Assembly (NCBI GenBank): GCA_039619475.1
Contig: CM077115.1
Location: 593,365,643-593,429,642, forward strand
Source of the DNA: Icerya purchasi
Taxonomy: Eukaryota; Arthropoda; Insecta; Hemiptera; Monophlebidae
Direction of reading: 5' to 3'
DNA length: 64,000 nt
This document shows, one piece after another, positions 55,182 through 64,000 of this stretch (its first letter is position 1; each line of letters starts with the position of its first letter). The translations under genes were made by a program, and so were the position numbers. The notes under the pieces are model-generated. The model did not search any database. It saw only the letters and a list, made by a program, of their open reading frames with translations, and was not told the DNA's origin.

Positions 55182-56664
55182 ATTAGAAGGTACAGGCGCC
55201 GGCTGCTCAAATGGGCCATACGCGCCCGGGAAACGGAAGGGATACTAAATTGAATTTAGGAGTTTAAGGGAATGAAGGAATTGGAACGCACTGCGGATAT
55301 GACACGGAGAATCAGCTAGGAGTTGTGGTAAGGAAGGGGGGAGGCCATGCTGGACTCTAAGTGCTATAAGGGAATGGAAAGCTGTGTTCTTCGGTAAAAG
55401 GGACAAAGAGGGGGGTCGGTGCGTTGTAGGAGATACGAATGGGTCAGGCGGGAGTGGGAAATCATAAGTCTGGTAAGAATATTATTTTTTTTCCTTGAAC
55501 GGAATGGAAGGGGATCTGAGATAGAGTATCAGGTTTAACAAGGAAAAGGTTGTTTTGTTGATCAGAACTCCATACTTGTTCCCAGGATTTAATTATAAGG
55601 GATTTCAAGAAGGATTTCATATCGCTGGTAGAAGAGAAGTACGAGAAGATCGATGGAAGCAGGGATGTTTCCCTAGCAGCTCGGTCGATGGCCTCGTTAC
55701 CAGGGAAACCAATATGACTCGGGATCCACATGACAGATATAGAAATTTGGGATCGAATACGGAGATCGTGAAGGAGAAGGATACGTTGTACAATTGTATT
55801 ATCTGTGTAAAAGTTGTAGAGGGACATTAGAACACTGAGTGAATCAGTAAGAGTGAGGTATTTAGAATGAGGTGGAGCGGTGGAGAGAAGACACTTGTAG
55901 ATGGCGAAAGGTTTAGCCGAAAATACACAGCAGGATTTCGGAAGCCGGAAGCGATGGGTGGTGGGAGGGACAGAAAAGGCTGATCTAACATGGCCAGTAG
56001 ATTTTGAGGCATCCGTAAAGCAGAAGATGTAGTCAGCGTATTTGACAGTTTCGAAAGTAATGTGTTGACGAAGGATGTAGTCGGGATATATTATCTGGGG
56101 TTAGGAAAAGCCAAGGAGGAGGGTTAGTGTACACTGGAGAAAGGGGAGGACTGAGAATAAATTTTCTAATTTGGGGAAAACGAGATTCGAACTTATTTTT
56201 GATGCTAGTTGCAAAGTTAGGAACACGCAGAGTAGTCTGGCTCTGTTGCTGGGAGTTGAAAAGGAACTCATTGATCGGAAAGTTTGGATTGACAAGAGTG
56301 GAAGTCAAAAAGTTATCCGTTAGGATCTCCCTTCAGAAATATAGGGGCAGCTGTCCGGATTCACAATTAAGACCGGCTGTGGAACTGGTGCAAAAGGCTA
56401 CAGTGGCTACTCGGATGGCTGAATACTGGATAGAATCTGAGGATGACAATAGAGCGCATGGCAACCGTATTCTAATCTAGACCGGATTAATAATTGATAT
56501 ATCAGTAATAACATTTTCCGGTCGCCGCCGTTACTTTTATTATTGATCCGCTTTAATATACCGAGAGCTTTAATGCATGTCCTCTTGAGATCCTTGTTAT
56601 GTGCGTTCCATAGGAACTTGCTGTCGACTGTTACTCTAAGGTAGCGCACCTCCTCCTTTCCCAT
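55150..56664 (-). pseudogene. I-like non-LTR retrotransposon tail with RNase H
   Basis: From 56664 down: an RT C-terminal piece (VRYLRVTVDSKFLWNAH, LLIYQLLIRSRLEYGCHALY), a shifted linker, then an RNase H frame from about 56045 to 55462 with FCFTDASKS, LTDSLSVL and WIPSHIGFPGNEAIDRAARE. The position of the catalytic Glu reads FSAKPFAIYKCL where AELFAI is expected, so the active site has lost it. The 3' end on this strand is a (TAA)n run (plus-strand TTA/ATT repeats, about 55150-55180), a feature of I-clade elements. Confidence 0.82.
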
Positions 56665-57244
56665 TAGCCGAAAACGAAAATCTAATTTGGTACAAATTTT
56701 TTAATAATTTCGTCGCATTATTTTTAAATGGAACCATCGTAGCATAAGAGAATTGTTAAATAAATAAATTTCGCTGGATTCGCTAAGACCAACACAGTGT
56801 TGAGCCAGGAAGTGCCACAAAGGTTATTGAAGTGTAAAAACAAAACGGTTCTATGTAACCTTTGTGATTGTTATCAGTATAAAAACGAAATCGCTGACTG
56901 TAAAGTACACTTATAGATTATTCGTTTTCATGAGTATAAAGCTACGCGGAAATTTTACAGTGCATCATTTTTGTAAGCACATGGAAACTTACTAATGTTA
57001 CTGCTCAAGTAAAAATAACGTATAACAATTTTTAAATCTTTACACATTTTTTTTTTTTTTTTTGGATGGAGGGAGAGGACACCTTTAAAAGCAGCAGTAC
57101 ATCGGTAAAATAATGTGAGACTAAAATTAATTCAGTAATACGTTTATCGCGAGTATCTAATGTTTCATCGCTGTCGTTGAAAAATGGCCGATCGGTGTAA
57201 TATCGCATGCCATCAAATACATCAGGTATATATTTCGTGGTGCT

Positions 57245-57560
57245 ATAACTAATGAAAATAGAGTGGGTATTAATGATAACAATAAAACGACGGAAGACAA
57301 ATTTATTTGGACACCTCATGAAAGGTGCAAAATACCAACTATTACGGACAATAATAATGGTTCTTATCACGATGGAAGAAAGGCGGGAAGAAGAAAGACC
57401 TCTTAGTTGGAAAATATCAAAAAATAGATCGGGATGAAGAGAGCAGAGGGTTTATTATTCGGAATAGCAATGGACCGGGGCTTGATTCATCAGATATAGT
57501 CCAAACCATGCAGGGTGATTAAGCGATACCCGAGCAATCGGCCGGCACGGGAAGATGTAT
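57245..57560 (+). pseudogene. RTE-like retrotransposon C-terminal tail (copy B)
   Basis: It is the same relic as at 6240-6600 and better preserved: MITIKRRKTNLFGHLMKGAK, YQLLRTIIMVLI, then across stops a QTMQGD motif. It was duplicated with the SERHL exon. Confidence 0.62.
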
Positions 57561-58056
57561 TTTGTCTTGCGTGGTATTGATCCGCGCGTGTCTTAAGGTG
57601 AAATAATGACTTTATAACGGAATGTATTTCGTCAGTTTCCATGCCTGAATTTAAAACATTGAGTAGAGAGGTCTGGTCATAATTCAGGACGTATTTTAGA
57701 TTTTACGGGGTTCTTCAAACCGTTACAAATTGTGTTTTATTATTTATCTAAGATAAAAGCCGAATTTTCCACATGTTTTAAATGCAAATCAATAGATACG
57801 TTCAACTGTTTTCCTGAACAGTACACTTCTATTCAGTTCTCAGCAACGTGTATAACTAACGTACCACCCGTAATTTAAAAGACCAAAACTTCCAGGGAAT
57901 CAAATTTTAGTATACTCGTGTTTTTATTAACGATATCATTTTCAAAGTTTGATGTTTAAATAAAACGTCCACGTTAAACCGGAAAAATGCTCGTTTTAAT
58001 TATAAAACTGGAATAATAATTTAAATGGGATACTAATTGAATTTAAATTATATATC

Positions 58057-58332
58057 TCAGGAACTCGGCATCGATTCTTGATTGATCGAAGTTGTCAAAA
58101 ATTCACTGATTATTGTGGAAACTTTTTGCGGATTTGTGAGTTGCACATGATGATCCGCTTCAACTACAGCCAACTGAAAGTACGGCGAATTTTTCTCGAT
58201 TTCATTAAATAAATGTTTATACGTGTCTATATGCGCATATCCCGGCAAGCAAGCAATATGTAAATAGTGGCACTTTATTTTTTTGCTTAATTCTGCTAAC
58301 AAACTAGGAGACGGAGGTCCTAAAAATGGTAC
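58057..58332 (-). CDS. Duplicate SERHL terminal exon (paralogue)
   Basis: The acceptor TTTTTAG precedes a 276-nt open exon of the same length and phase as SERHL exon 6. By my count 16 of 91 residues differ, so identity is about 82%. It begins VPFLGPPSPSLLAELSKKIK, keeps HIDTYKH and VVEADHH, and has VQL where the other copy has THL. The presumed catalytic histidine (first of DHH) is kept. Because it lies upstream of the complete gene on the same strand, it is most simply the last exon of a tandem paralogue whose other exons lie beyond 64000. It could also be a stranded exon. The open frame and intact splice site argue for recent function. Confidence 0.78.
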   Translation of the reverse strand, partial: VPFLGPPSPSLLAELSKKIKCHYLHIACLPGYAHIDTYKHLFNEIEKNSPYFQLAVVEADHHVQLTNPQKVSTIISEFLTTSINQESMPSS

Positions 58333-58910
58333 CTAAAAACAAAACAGTTCATTAGATCGGCATGAGTTTTAATTATAATTTTATAATAAATAAAAATATT
58401 AAGGAGCCGTCACTGATGTGTATTTATTAATAAGTATGATAAATATAACTCATTACGCTATCCTAAAATTGTAATAAAATTACAAATTCGACACTTTTGA
58501 TTCGCTATTATAATACTTTAGCAAAGAAAAAATTCAAAAAAAACCTGGACATTTTATTCAGAGTTTACAAGAATATTTTAATGTAAAATTCCTACGTTCC
58601 ATCCGAATAAATAAAAGAAAAAAAAAACACGAAAAAAATTATATTTTTACGAACATTAATATTTTACAAAAACAACGCGCAATTTAAAACCGTAAACTAT
58701 GTTTCCGATGTATGCACTTGTTCCGCATAACAAGTAATTGTTCACATTTCCAATAAAACTAATCGATTAACCGTCATCAAAGAGGCTATCGTTTCAAAAT
58801 GTTCTACATTTAGTTCATCTTTTATTTTGTTTTATTATATCATACAAAATAGCATACATCGCTGATTTAAGTTGGCATTAAAAAAAAAAAATCGATTAAC
58901 AATAATCGAT

Positions 58911-58982
58911 TATTAAAAATTTAAAGCTTTCACAGTGATTACTCATGATAAATAATTTTCGGAAACAACTGTTTTTTAAAAA
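58911..58982. other. Junction between duplication copy B and the retroelement
   Basis: Short AT-rich flank. Confidence 0.4.
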
Positions 58983-59267
58983 AGATATTTTTTTTTTTTT
59001 TTTTTTTTTTGGGCGCATCAACTATGGACCATTGCCCAGACACAATGGGAAGAAGAGACAACTTACTAGAACCTAATTCGATTGGAAACAGCTGAAATAA
59101 AGGAACCAAGGACAAGAACAACAGACTGGGAAGGAAGGGACAAGATGTAAGACGCACAGTAAGGAGTGGGAAGCCCCAGCTTTATAAGGTGAAGATAGAA
59201 AAGAGAACGCTCCGCAGAAAGAGCAGAGCACTCGAAGAAAATGTGATCAGGATCACAGACAACTGCT

Positions 59268-60110
59268 TCATCTGGATGCAACGGACAATGAGGAGAGGGA
59301 AGCAAAGAGAAACGATAGTGTGTGATTAAAGCGCAGGCGGACAATAGAGGAAATTATAAATCGTGAAAGAGAGGGAAACTCCGAGAACCATGGATGAGAA
59401 GGAAGTGTAGGTTGGATTGAAAGGTAGAAGGAACGATTGTTGGAAAAAGAAGAAGGGTACACATCCGACCAAAATCTGAAGTGAAGCTTCTTAATTAGGG
59501 GTAATAGATTAACAGCCGGGATTTTTTTTAAATAGAAGCGAGAACGAACAGCAACCTGAGCCAAAGCATCCGCCATTTCATTACCCTCGATGCCTCTGTG
59601 ACCAGGAACCCACAGTAAGTCAATGTGTACAGAGTGATGGAAAGAAAGATTTATAAATGAGAGATCGTATACGAAGAATGAAGAAGTCAGAAGAGGGAGG
59701 AGAAAGCGGTGAACTGATAGCCTGGAGAGCATCCATGGAGTCAGAAATGATTAGATAGTCGGAGCACGAACGATTGGACGAGATATGTATGATCGCACGA
59801 AGGATAGCCATCAATTCGGCCGTAAAAATAGAACAGAAAGATGGGAGGCGAAAGGATTTGGAGAAGTTGGAGTCGGGAAGAATAAAAGACGATCCGACCC
59901 CACCGGGTCCTCTAGAGCCATCAGTAAAAACAAGTGCATGAGAAGGAAAAAGACAACTGACCGTACTGCGAAATTCCTGTTTAATGGCGGTCTGAGGCAT
60001 AAACTTAGAAAATTTAGGGAGAAAATGTACTTTGGGAGGGTGTAAGAGGTCGAAATAATTGAGTGAGAAGTACGGAAAATTATTGCTGGATATAATATGG
60101 GAGGAAAAAT
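59268..60110 (-). pseudogene. Retrotransposon RNase H and C-terminal region, frameshifted
   Basis: Upstream frame: ALVFTDGSRGPGGVGS (Asp), IFTAELMAILRAI (Glu) and LIISDSMDALQAI (Asp). After a shift near 59680 the other frame continues with HIDLLWVPGHRGIEGNEMAD (His and last Asp), then a C-terminal region SRFIISSIVRLRFNHTLSF. A cysteine motif further down (VCDPDHIFFECSALSAER) is in a third frame. All RNase H catalytic residues are present, but the product is split by shifts. Confidence 0.85.
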
Positions 60111-60112
60111 GG

Positions 60113-61258
60113 CTAAGACGTTGAGAAATAAGGGATTTTATTAGAAACAAAACGCCAGTTCTTGGCAATGTAAATGTAGGAAGGAATAAGTTGAGACGAA
60201 GTGATAGGTAAACGTATGGAAAGGAATCGATAGCCCAAATAAGACCTTCGAACTGAGAGGGGAGGTATGTTAGATTCCGCGAGTATTGCTGAAATGGGAG
60301 AGGATTTGAGAGCACCGAGGCAAAGACGGAGACAGGAGTTTTGTATTATATCTAATTTGGAAAGAAGGGATCTAGAGGCACAACCATAGATAAAAGAGCA
60401 GTAATCAAACTTGGAACGAATAATGGATGTATACAGGGAAATGAGCAGATGAGGATCACCTCCCCATTTGGTTGGAGACAAGGATTTTAGCAAGTTCAGT
60501 CTTTTAACGGCAGAGCAAGAAAGGTGGTCAATATGCTCAGAGAAGGTCAGACGACTATTAAGGTAAATACCGAGATAGCAGAAGCAAATAACACGGGAAA
60601 GAGAAACTTGATTCAGGGATAGGTTGACTAATGTGGAATTGTAGGGGCGGAGAGTAAAAACCATAGAAGAGGATTTAGAAGGAGAAACAGAAAGGTGAAT
60701 AGAAGATAGGGACTGTTCAAGTGCAAACAAAGACGAATTAAGAGATTCGTTGGCGATTACCAAGTCGTAGGAAGAGGAAAAAAGAAGAATATCATCCGCA
60801 AAGAATAAAGAGAGGGAGTTTAAAGGAAGAGATGCTACAGCAATGGTATGTATATTGAAGAGGGTAGGGCCGAGGGGGGAACCTTGCGGAAGACCGCGGA
60901 AAACACTTCTTGTAGCTCGAAGCCACAGAGAGGAAATGTGGATAATGCGACTTATCATAAGATTAATAGTCAGCGAAATGAGTTTGACCGGGAGATTAAT
61001 TGCGGCCATTGCGTCTTTTAGACTAGGTAGATGAACGTTATCAAAGGCTGAGGATAAGTCGATAAAAGAAGCCAGCATGAAATGCTTATGTATGAAGGAT
61101 TTATAAACGTGGGAAACAAAGGAGCTAATACAATCGGCAGGACCAATGCCTGTTCGAAAGCCAAACATGTTGGAAGGAAGTAAGTTGTTATGTTCCAGCC
61201 ACCAAACAAGACTTTTTTTCAGCATGCCTTCGAAGAGTTTCCTGAAACATGATGCCAA
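60113..61258 (-). pseudogene. Retrotransposon reverse transcriptase
   Basis: A 381-codon open frame contains SCFRKLFEGMLKKSLVWWLE, NMFGFRTGIGPADCIS, ASFIDLSSAFDNVHLPSLKD (motif A Asp), RGLPQGSPLGPTLFN, LSLFFADDILLFSSS (motif C, FADD in place of the commoner YADD), and thumb residues CFCYLGIYLNSRLTFSEHID. It keeps every RT motif. The upstream linker to the endonuclease (61381-61656, with SPTPGINGIPYIALKNL) is in another frame, and the downstream RNase H is also shifted (near 60120-60170). Confidence 0.88.
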
Positions 61259-61699
61259 AGAGATAGGACGTAAGGAAGCATTTTTTTCGGGATGGGAATA
61301 ACGATAAAGGAGTTCCAGGAAGACGGAGTAATGCCTCTGGATAAAAAGGAATTGAAGAGTTCAAGGAGAAACGCAAGTGACTACTCAGACAGATTTTTAA
61401 GGGCTATGTATGGAATACCATTTATACCCGGTGTAGGACTGGTAGAGTTTAGGAGAACAGACTTCAGTTCATTGATGTTGAATGCAGATGTTAAAGGTTG
61501 CGGGGAAGAGCTCTGTACGGAAGGAAAGGAGTAAAGTTCATCAAAGTTAGGAACGTACGCGGGAGCAGTGGAGTCGACAAAAGATAATAGGCTATCACGA
61601 GTGAGATTAAGGGTAGACGGGTGTTCTGAAAACGGGGATTTGAACGCCTTAGCCATTTTCCAAATATGAGAAAGTGGAGTAGTTCTGGAGAAGGAAGAA

Positions 61700-62370
61700 C
61701 AGAAGTTCTGCTAGGAGGACCTCTTTGAGGCTTTCAGCATGTACCCAGCTCTAGCATTAGCTCGCTTGTGAGCAAGAAAATTCTCGGTAGTAGGATTGGA
61801 GCGAAAGTTTCTAAAAGTAGCTCGACTGAGCCTAAAAGCTGCCTCGCACTCGTCATTCCACCAGAGTGAAGATGCCGACGTACCTCGCTTGGAGCGCATC
61901 GAGAGGCGAGATGGAGAAGATAAAGAAAGAGCAGATGTAGCGGAATAAAGAAAAAAATTATAGGATGATATGGGATCAGAGGAAGGACACAAATTAGGAA
62001 GCAAATGATCCATAATAGAACGAAATAGAGCCCAGTCCGTTTTGGAAAGATTCCATTTGGGAGAATGAAGGGGCCTAAATGGAGCAGGAGAAGGAAAATT
62101 GAAAGGAGTTATCAGAATGGGAACATGATCACTACCAAAGGTACCCGCAAGAGTGTTCCAGTTATAGTTGAGGCCAGCATTGGGAGAGGAAAAAGTTAGG
62201 TCAAGGGAACTGAAGATTGACGGACTTCTAATATATGTAGATAGAATTTTCAAGGACAGTACTATTAGAGTTATAGGATGAGCAACCCCAAGAGGGGGAG
62301 CGAGCGTTCCAGTCGCCACCAATGATAAAGGGATGAGGAAGAGAATTGAAAAACTGAGAGGGGAAAGTGA
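61700..62370 (-). pseudogene. Retrotransposon endonuclease, C-terminal part
   Basis: From about 62345 down, one frame gives IIGGDWNARSPSWGCSSYNS and, after a shift, SPSIFSSLDLTFSSPNAGLN, AGTFGSDHVPILITPFNF. A linker region follows (SSLWWNDECEAAFRLSRATF, AHKRANARAGYMLKASKRSS). GDWNA..P.WG and SDHVPI are the conserved blocks of AP-type endonucleases in non-LTR elements. The N-terminal half is absent. Confidence 0.85.
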
Positions 62371-62514
62371 CGAAGAGTAGGTTCGCTTAACGTTTCGACC
62401 AGCTTACACTGGCCATCATCAGAAGCAAACTGAAGAACGGAGCGAAAATTGCGATTGACAATAACATTAAAATAAGAATCAGAAATCATGAAAAACCCAA
62501 ATCAACACAGATAA

Positions 62515-62815
62515 CCTACCTCTAAACAGGAAAACCGACGAAACGCAATAATAACGGATAGATAAAATATAAAAACATAGGAAAAAATAATAATAATAAA
62601 AGGAACAAAATCTAAACGGGAAAACCCGACAAAACGCATAACAACAGATAGATGAAATATAAAAACATATGAAAAAAGAAATATAATAATAATAATAATA
62701 AAAGGAACACAAAATCTAAACGGGAAAAACCGACAAAACACATAACAACCGAAGATAATAAAATATAATGTAAAAACATATGAGAAAAAAGGTATTAGAA
62801 AAAATATACAAAAGG
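62515..62815. repeat. Tandem repeat of about 95-100 bp, three units
   Basis: Each unit contains CTAAACGGGAAAA(C)CCGACAAA, CGCATAACAACAGATAGAT, AAATATAAAAACATATGAAA and an (ATA)n run before AAAGGAAC. Units start at about 62521, 62609 and 62713. Confidence 0.85.
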
Positions 62816-63275
62816 AACAAAAAACATCGGGTCACAGTTGGGGCAGGGGGGAAAAACGAATAACAACTTATAAAAAATAAAACTAAAAACGTTGGAAACG
62901 CACGGAACAACCAACTGATCAAAACAAAAATATAAAATATTACAACAGAAACAGTTGAATTACCTGAACAAGGACTGGGAACTAACTGAAAATTGCTTGG
63001 AATCCTCACCTGAGGACCCACTCGAAACCTATCCGGAGGAAGCACCAGAGGGCAAGGCCCCGGGCATTGGACCAACGGAAGCTTAACCAAACGAAGTAAA
63101 ACAAAGCAAATCCAACCGAAAGAAGAAACCACTCGGACCGGCGGGATGTGGGAACAAAAGACCAAGAAGAAGTGAAATGCGGTGGCGGACGTCAAGGTAC
63201 CTAAAGAGACACAGTCAAAATTAAAACCAAATAGCCCAGAGTTGGAAAAGAAAAATGAAACCTACCTGGTCGCTG

Positions 63276-63466
63276 TTATAGATGCAAGTTCGTCAACCGT
63301 ATGACTGGTTTCCATGCCGTGGGAACACGTAGACCTTCTTCTCTGTTAAAATTTGGCCATTTCTCAATTTCGATGGCTTCTCTAACCAACCTCCTACCGG
63401 TGTGAACTTCCTTAGCTAAAGGAACACTATCCTCAAATTTGATAGTATGATTCGTTTTCAACTGAT
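63276..63466 (-). pseudogene. Penelope-like ORF C-terminus (GIY-YIG end)
   Basis: An open frame contains IKFEDSVPLAKEVHTGRRLV, REAIEIEKWPNFNREEGLRV and TAWKPVI, and then a stop. The block REAIEI..P.NFNREEG....W.P matches the extreme C-terminus of Penelope-like proteins, after the GIY-YIG nuclease. The rest of the protein would continue past 63466, but there the sequence changes to a different Penelope piece in the opposite direction. Confidence 0.72.
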
Positions 63467-63474
63467 GTTAACGC

Positions 63475-64000
63475 TGCTGTGGTTATGAAAACCACTGTTT
63501 ACAAACAGAAAATGTTGGACTTAATAAATGATGGTCCATACACAGAAATTCATAAAAATCCGCTACCTATGGTAGTGAAGAAAGTTTAGAAAGTTATAAA
63601 AGATTCTAGTTTAGATTCATATTTGAAGAGGAACTTGATTTCGCATGTCCCTACATTGCCTAGACTTTACGGTTTACCTAAAATACATAAACCAGGATGT
63701 CCGATGAGGCCGATTGTTAGTGCTATTAATAGTCCTACCTACTTCTTGGAAGGGTACATAGCCAAACAATTAAAAGGGTTGATTGGTAATACCTCCGCGC
63801 ACATACAGAACACGGAGCAGTTCATTAGTAATTTAAGTGGTTTGAAATTGGACCCCAATGATATTATTCTGAGTTTTGATGTTGTTTCTTTGTTCACTAG
63901 TGTTCCAGTAGAAGACACTATCCGGTTGTTGAAAAAAGAAGGTATCTCGGGCGAACTAGATGGTTTCATAGAAGCAGTTACAGGATCCACTTACTTCACT
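63475..64000 (+). pseudogene. Penelope-like reverse transcriptase (runs off the window)
   Basis: From the ATG at 63486 the frame reads MKTTVYKQKMLDLINDGPYT, has an in-frame TAG at 63587-63589, and goes on with LPRLYGLPKIHKPGCPMRPI, SAINSPTYFLEGYIAKQL and ILSFDVVSLFTSVPVEDTI (motif A Asp). GLPKIHK..CP.RPIVS and FDV.SLFT..P are diagnostic of the Penelope RT. Only the N-terminal half lies within the window. The stop codon suggests it is inactive unless it lies outside the essential part. Confidence 0.88.

Larger units (their letters stand above)
50342..58910. repeat. Segmental duplication, copy B (partner 4598-7975)
   Basis: Two parts, 50342-51381 and 56665-58910, align to copy A in the same orientation. 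Between them lies a 5.3-kb insertion with a hairpin repeat, a tandem array and a retroelement tail. The high-coordinate part holds the diverged last SERHL exon and the same RTE tail as copy A. Confidence 0.86.
58983..62370 (-). mobile_element. Non-LTR retrotransposon, 5'-truncated, with poly(A) tail
   Basis: The minus-strand 3' end is a poly(A) run (plus-strand T-run at about 58990-59010). Going up the coordinates come RNase H, RT and the C-terminal half of the endonuclease; the element is cut near 62370 at the Penelope-like sequence. ORF1 and the start of the endonuclease are missing. It is the best-preserved retroelement here. Relics of the same family are at 23480-24345 and 40440-44040. 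Confidence 0.88.
62375..63466 (-). mobile_element. Penelope-like element, 3' part
   Basis: The minus strand has a coding end at 63461-63276 and, further down, the phrase CCTGATGATGGCCAGTGTAAGC and GGTCGAAACGTTAAGCG (about 62430-62380), which is typical of the flanks of Penelope-like elements. Between them lies a 3' region with a three-copy tandem repeat. No RT is present on this strand within the piece. Confidence 0.72.

Noticed and set aside
61292..61534. Plus-strand ORF opposite the retroelement
   Set aside because: It is an antisense shadow of the RT/endonuclease linker coding strand, as are the plus-strand ORFs at 59785-60045 and 60843-61034.
62479..63195. Minus-strand ORFs of 77-159 codons rich in Phe/Tyr/Ile
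   Set aside because: They lie in the 3' region and tandem repeat of the Penelope-like piece. Composition is driven by the repeat.

Overview
The window looks like nuclear DNA of an insect or another arthropod. It is AT-rich, has GT-AG introns, and is packed with nested animal-type transposable elements: mariner, Tc1, hAT, MULE, Jockey/I/RTE-like non-LTR elements, a Penelope-like element and an LTR-like repeat. The species cannot be told from the sequence. I see no rRNA, functional tRNA, CRISPR or bacterial operon structure.

One host gene can be rebuilt with confidence: a serine hydrolase-like (SERHL-type, alpha/beta-hydrolase) gene on the minus strand, with six coding exons between 31336 and 7072. 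Splice signals and phases agree at all five introns and give a 350-residue protein with an HGW oxyanion motif, a GHSFGG nucleophile elbow and a C-terminal histidine. Introns 2, 4 and 5 are large, and introns 4 and 5 are filled with transposons. A second, diverged copy of the last exon lies at 58057-58332 in a segmental duplication (4598-7975 versus 50342-58910). It is probably the 3' end of a tandem paralogue whose other exons lie beyond the right edge.

Layout: 1-4.6 kb, hAT-type short elements, an RNase H-bearing retroelement tail and a Tc1 relic. 4.6-8 kb, duplication copy A with the last SERHL exon. 8.7-11.4 kb, a degraded mariner with inserts. 11.7-16.1 kb, a hAT element with perfect 8-bp target duplications and a mariner nested inside it. 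16.3-18.8 kb, a Jockey-like RT tail and a FLYWCH-type MULE. 19.1-25.4 kb, SERHL exons 5, 4 and 3, with an LTR-like repeat split by a retroelement that is itself split by a mariner. 25.4-31.3 kb, AT-rich introns and exons 2 and 1. 32.1-33.6 kb, a hAT element with 8-bp target duplications. 34.4-39.8 kb, a 5.3-kb foldback/MULE-like palindrome. 40.4-44 kb, a non-LTR element interrupted by an LTR-like repeat. 46.3-47.6 kb, an RNase H retroelement relic. 50.3-58.9 kb, duplication copy B with an insertion holding a 286-bp tandem array and an I-like retroelement tail. 59-62.4 kb, a fairly well preserved non-LTR element. 62.4-64 kb, two Penelope-like pieces head to head.

The most unusual structure is the palindrome at 34438-39770. 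It has a 9-bp target duplication, two near-identical arms of about 1.75 and 1.86 kb that begin with 16-bp tandem repeats, and a 62-codon ORF in each arm. Three other places carry short diverged tandem motifs that could be relics of elements built the same way.
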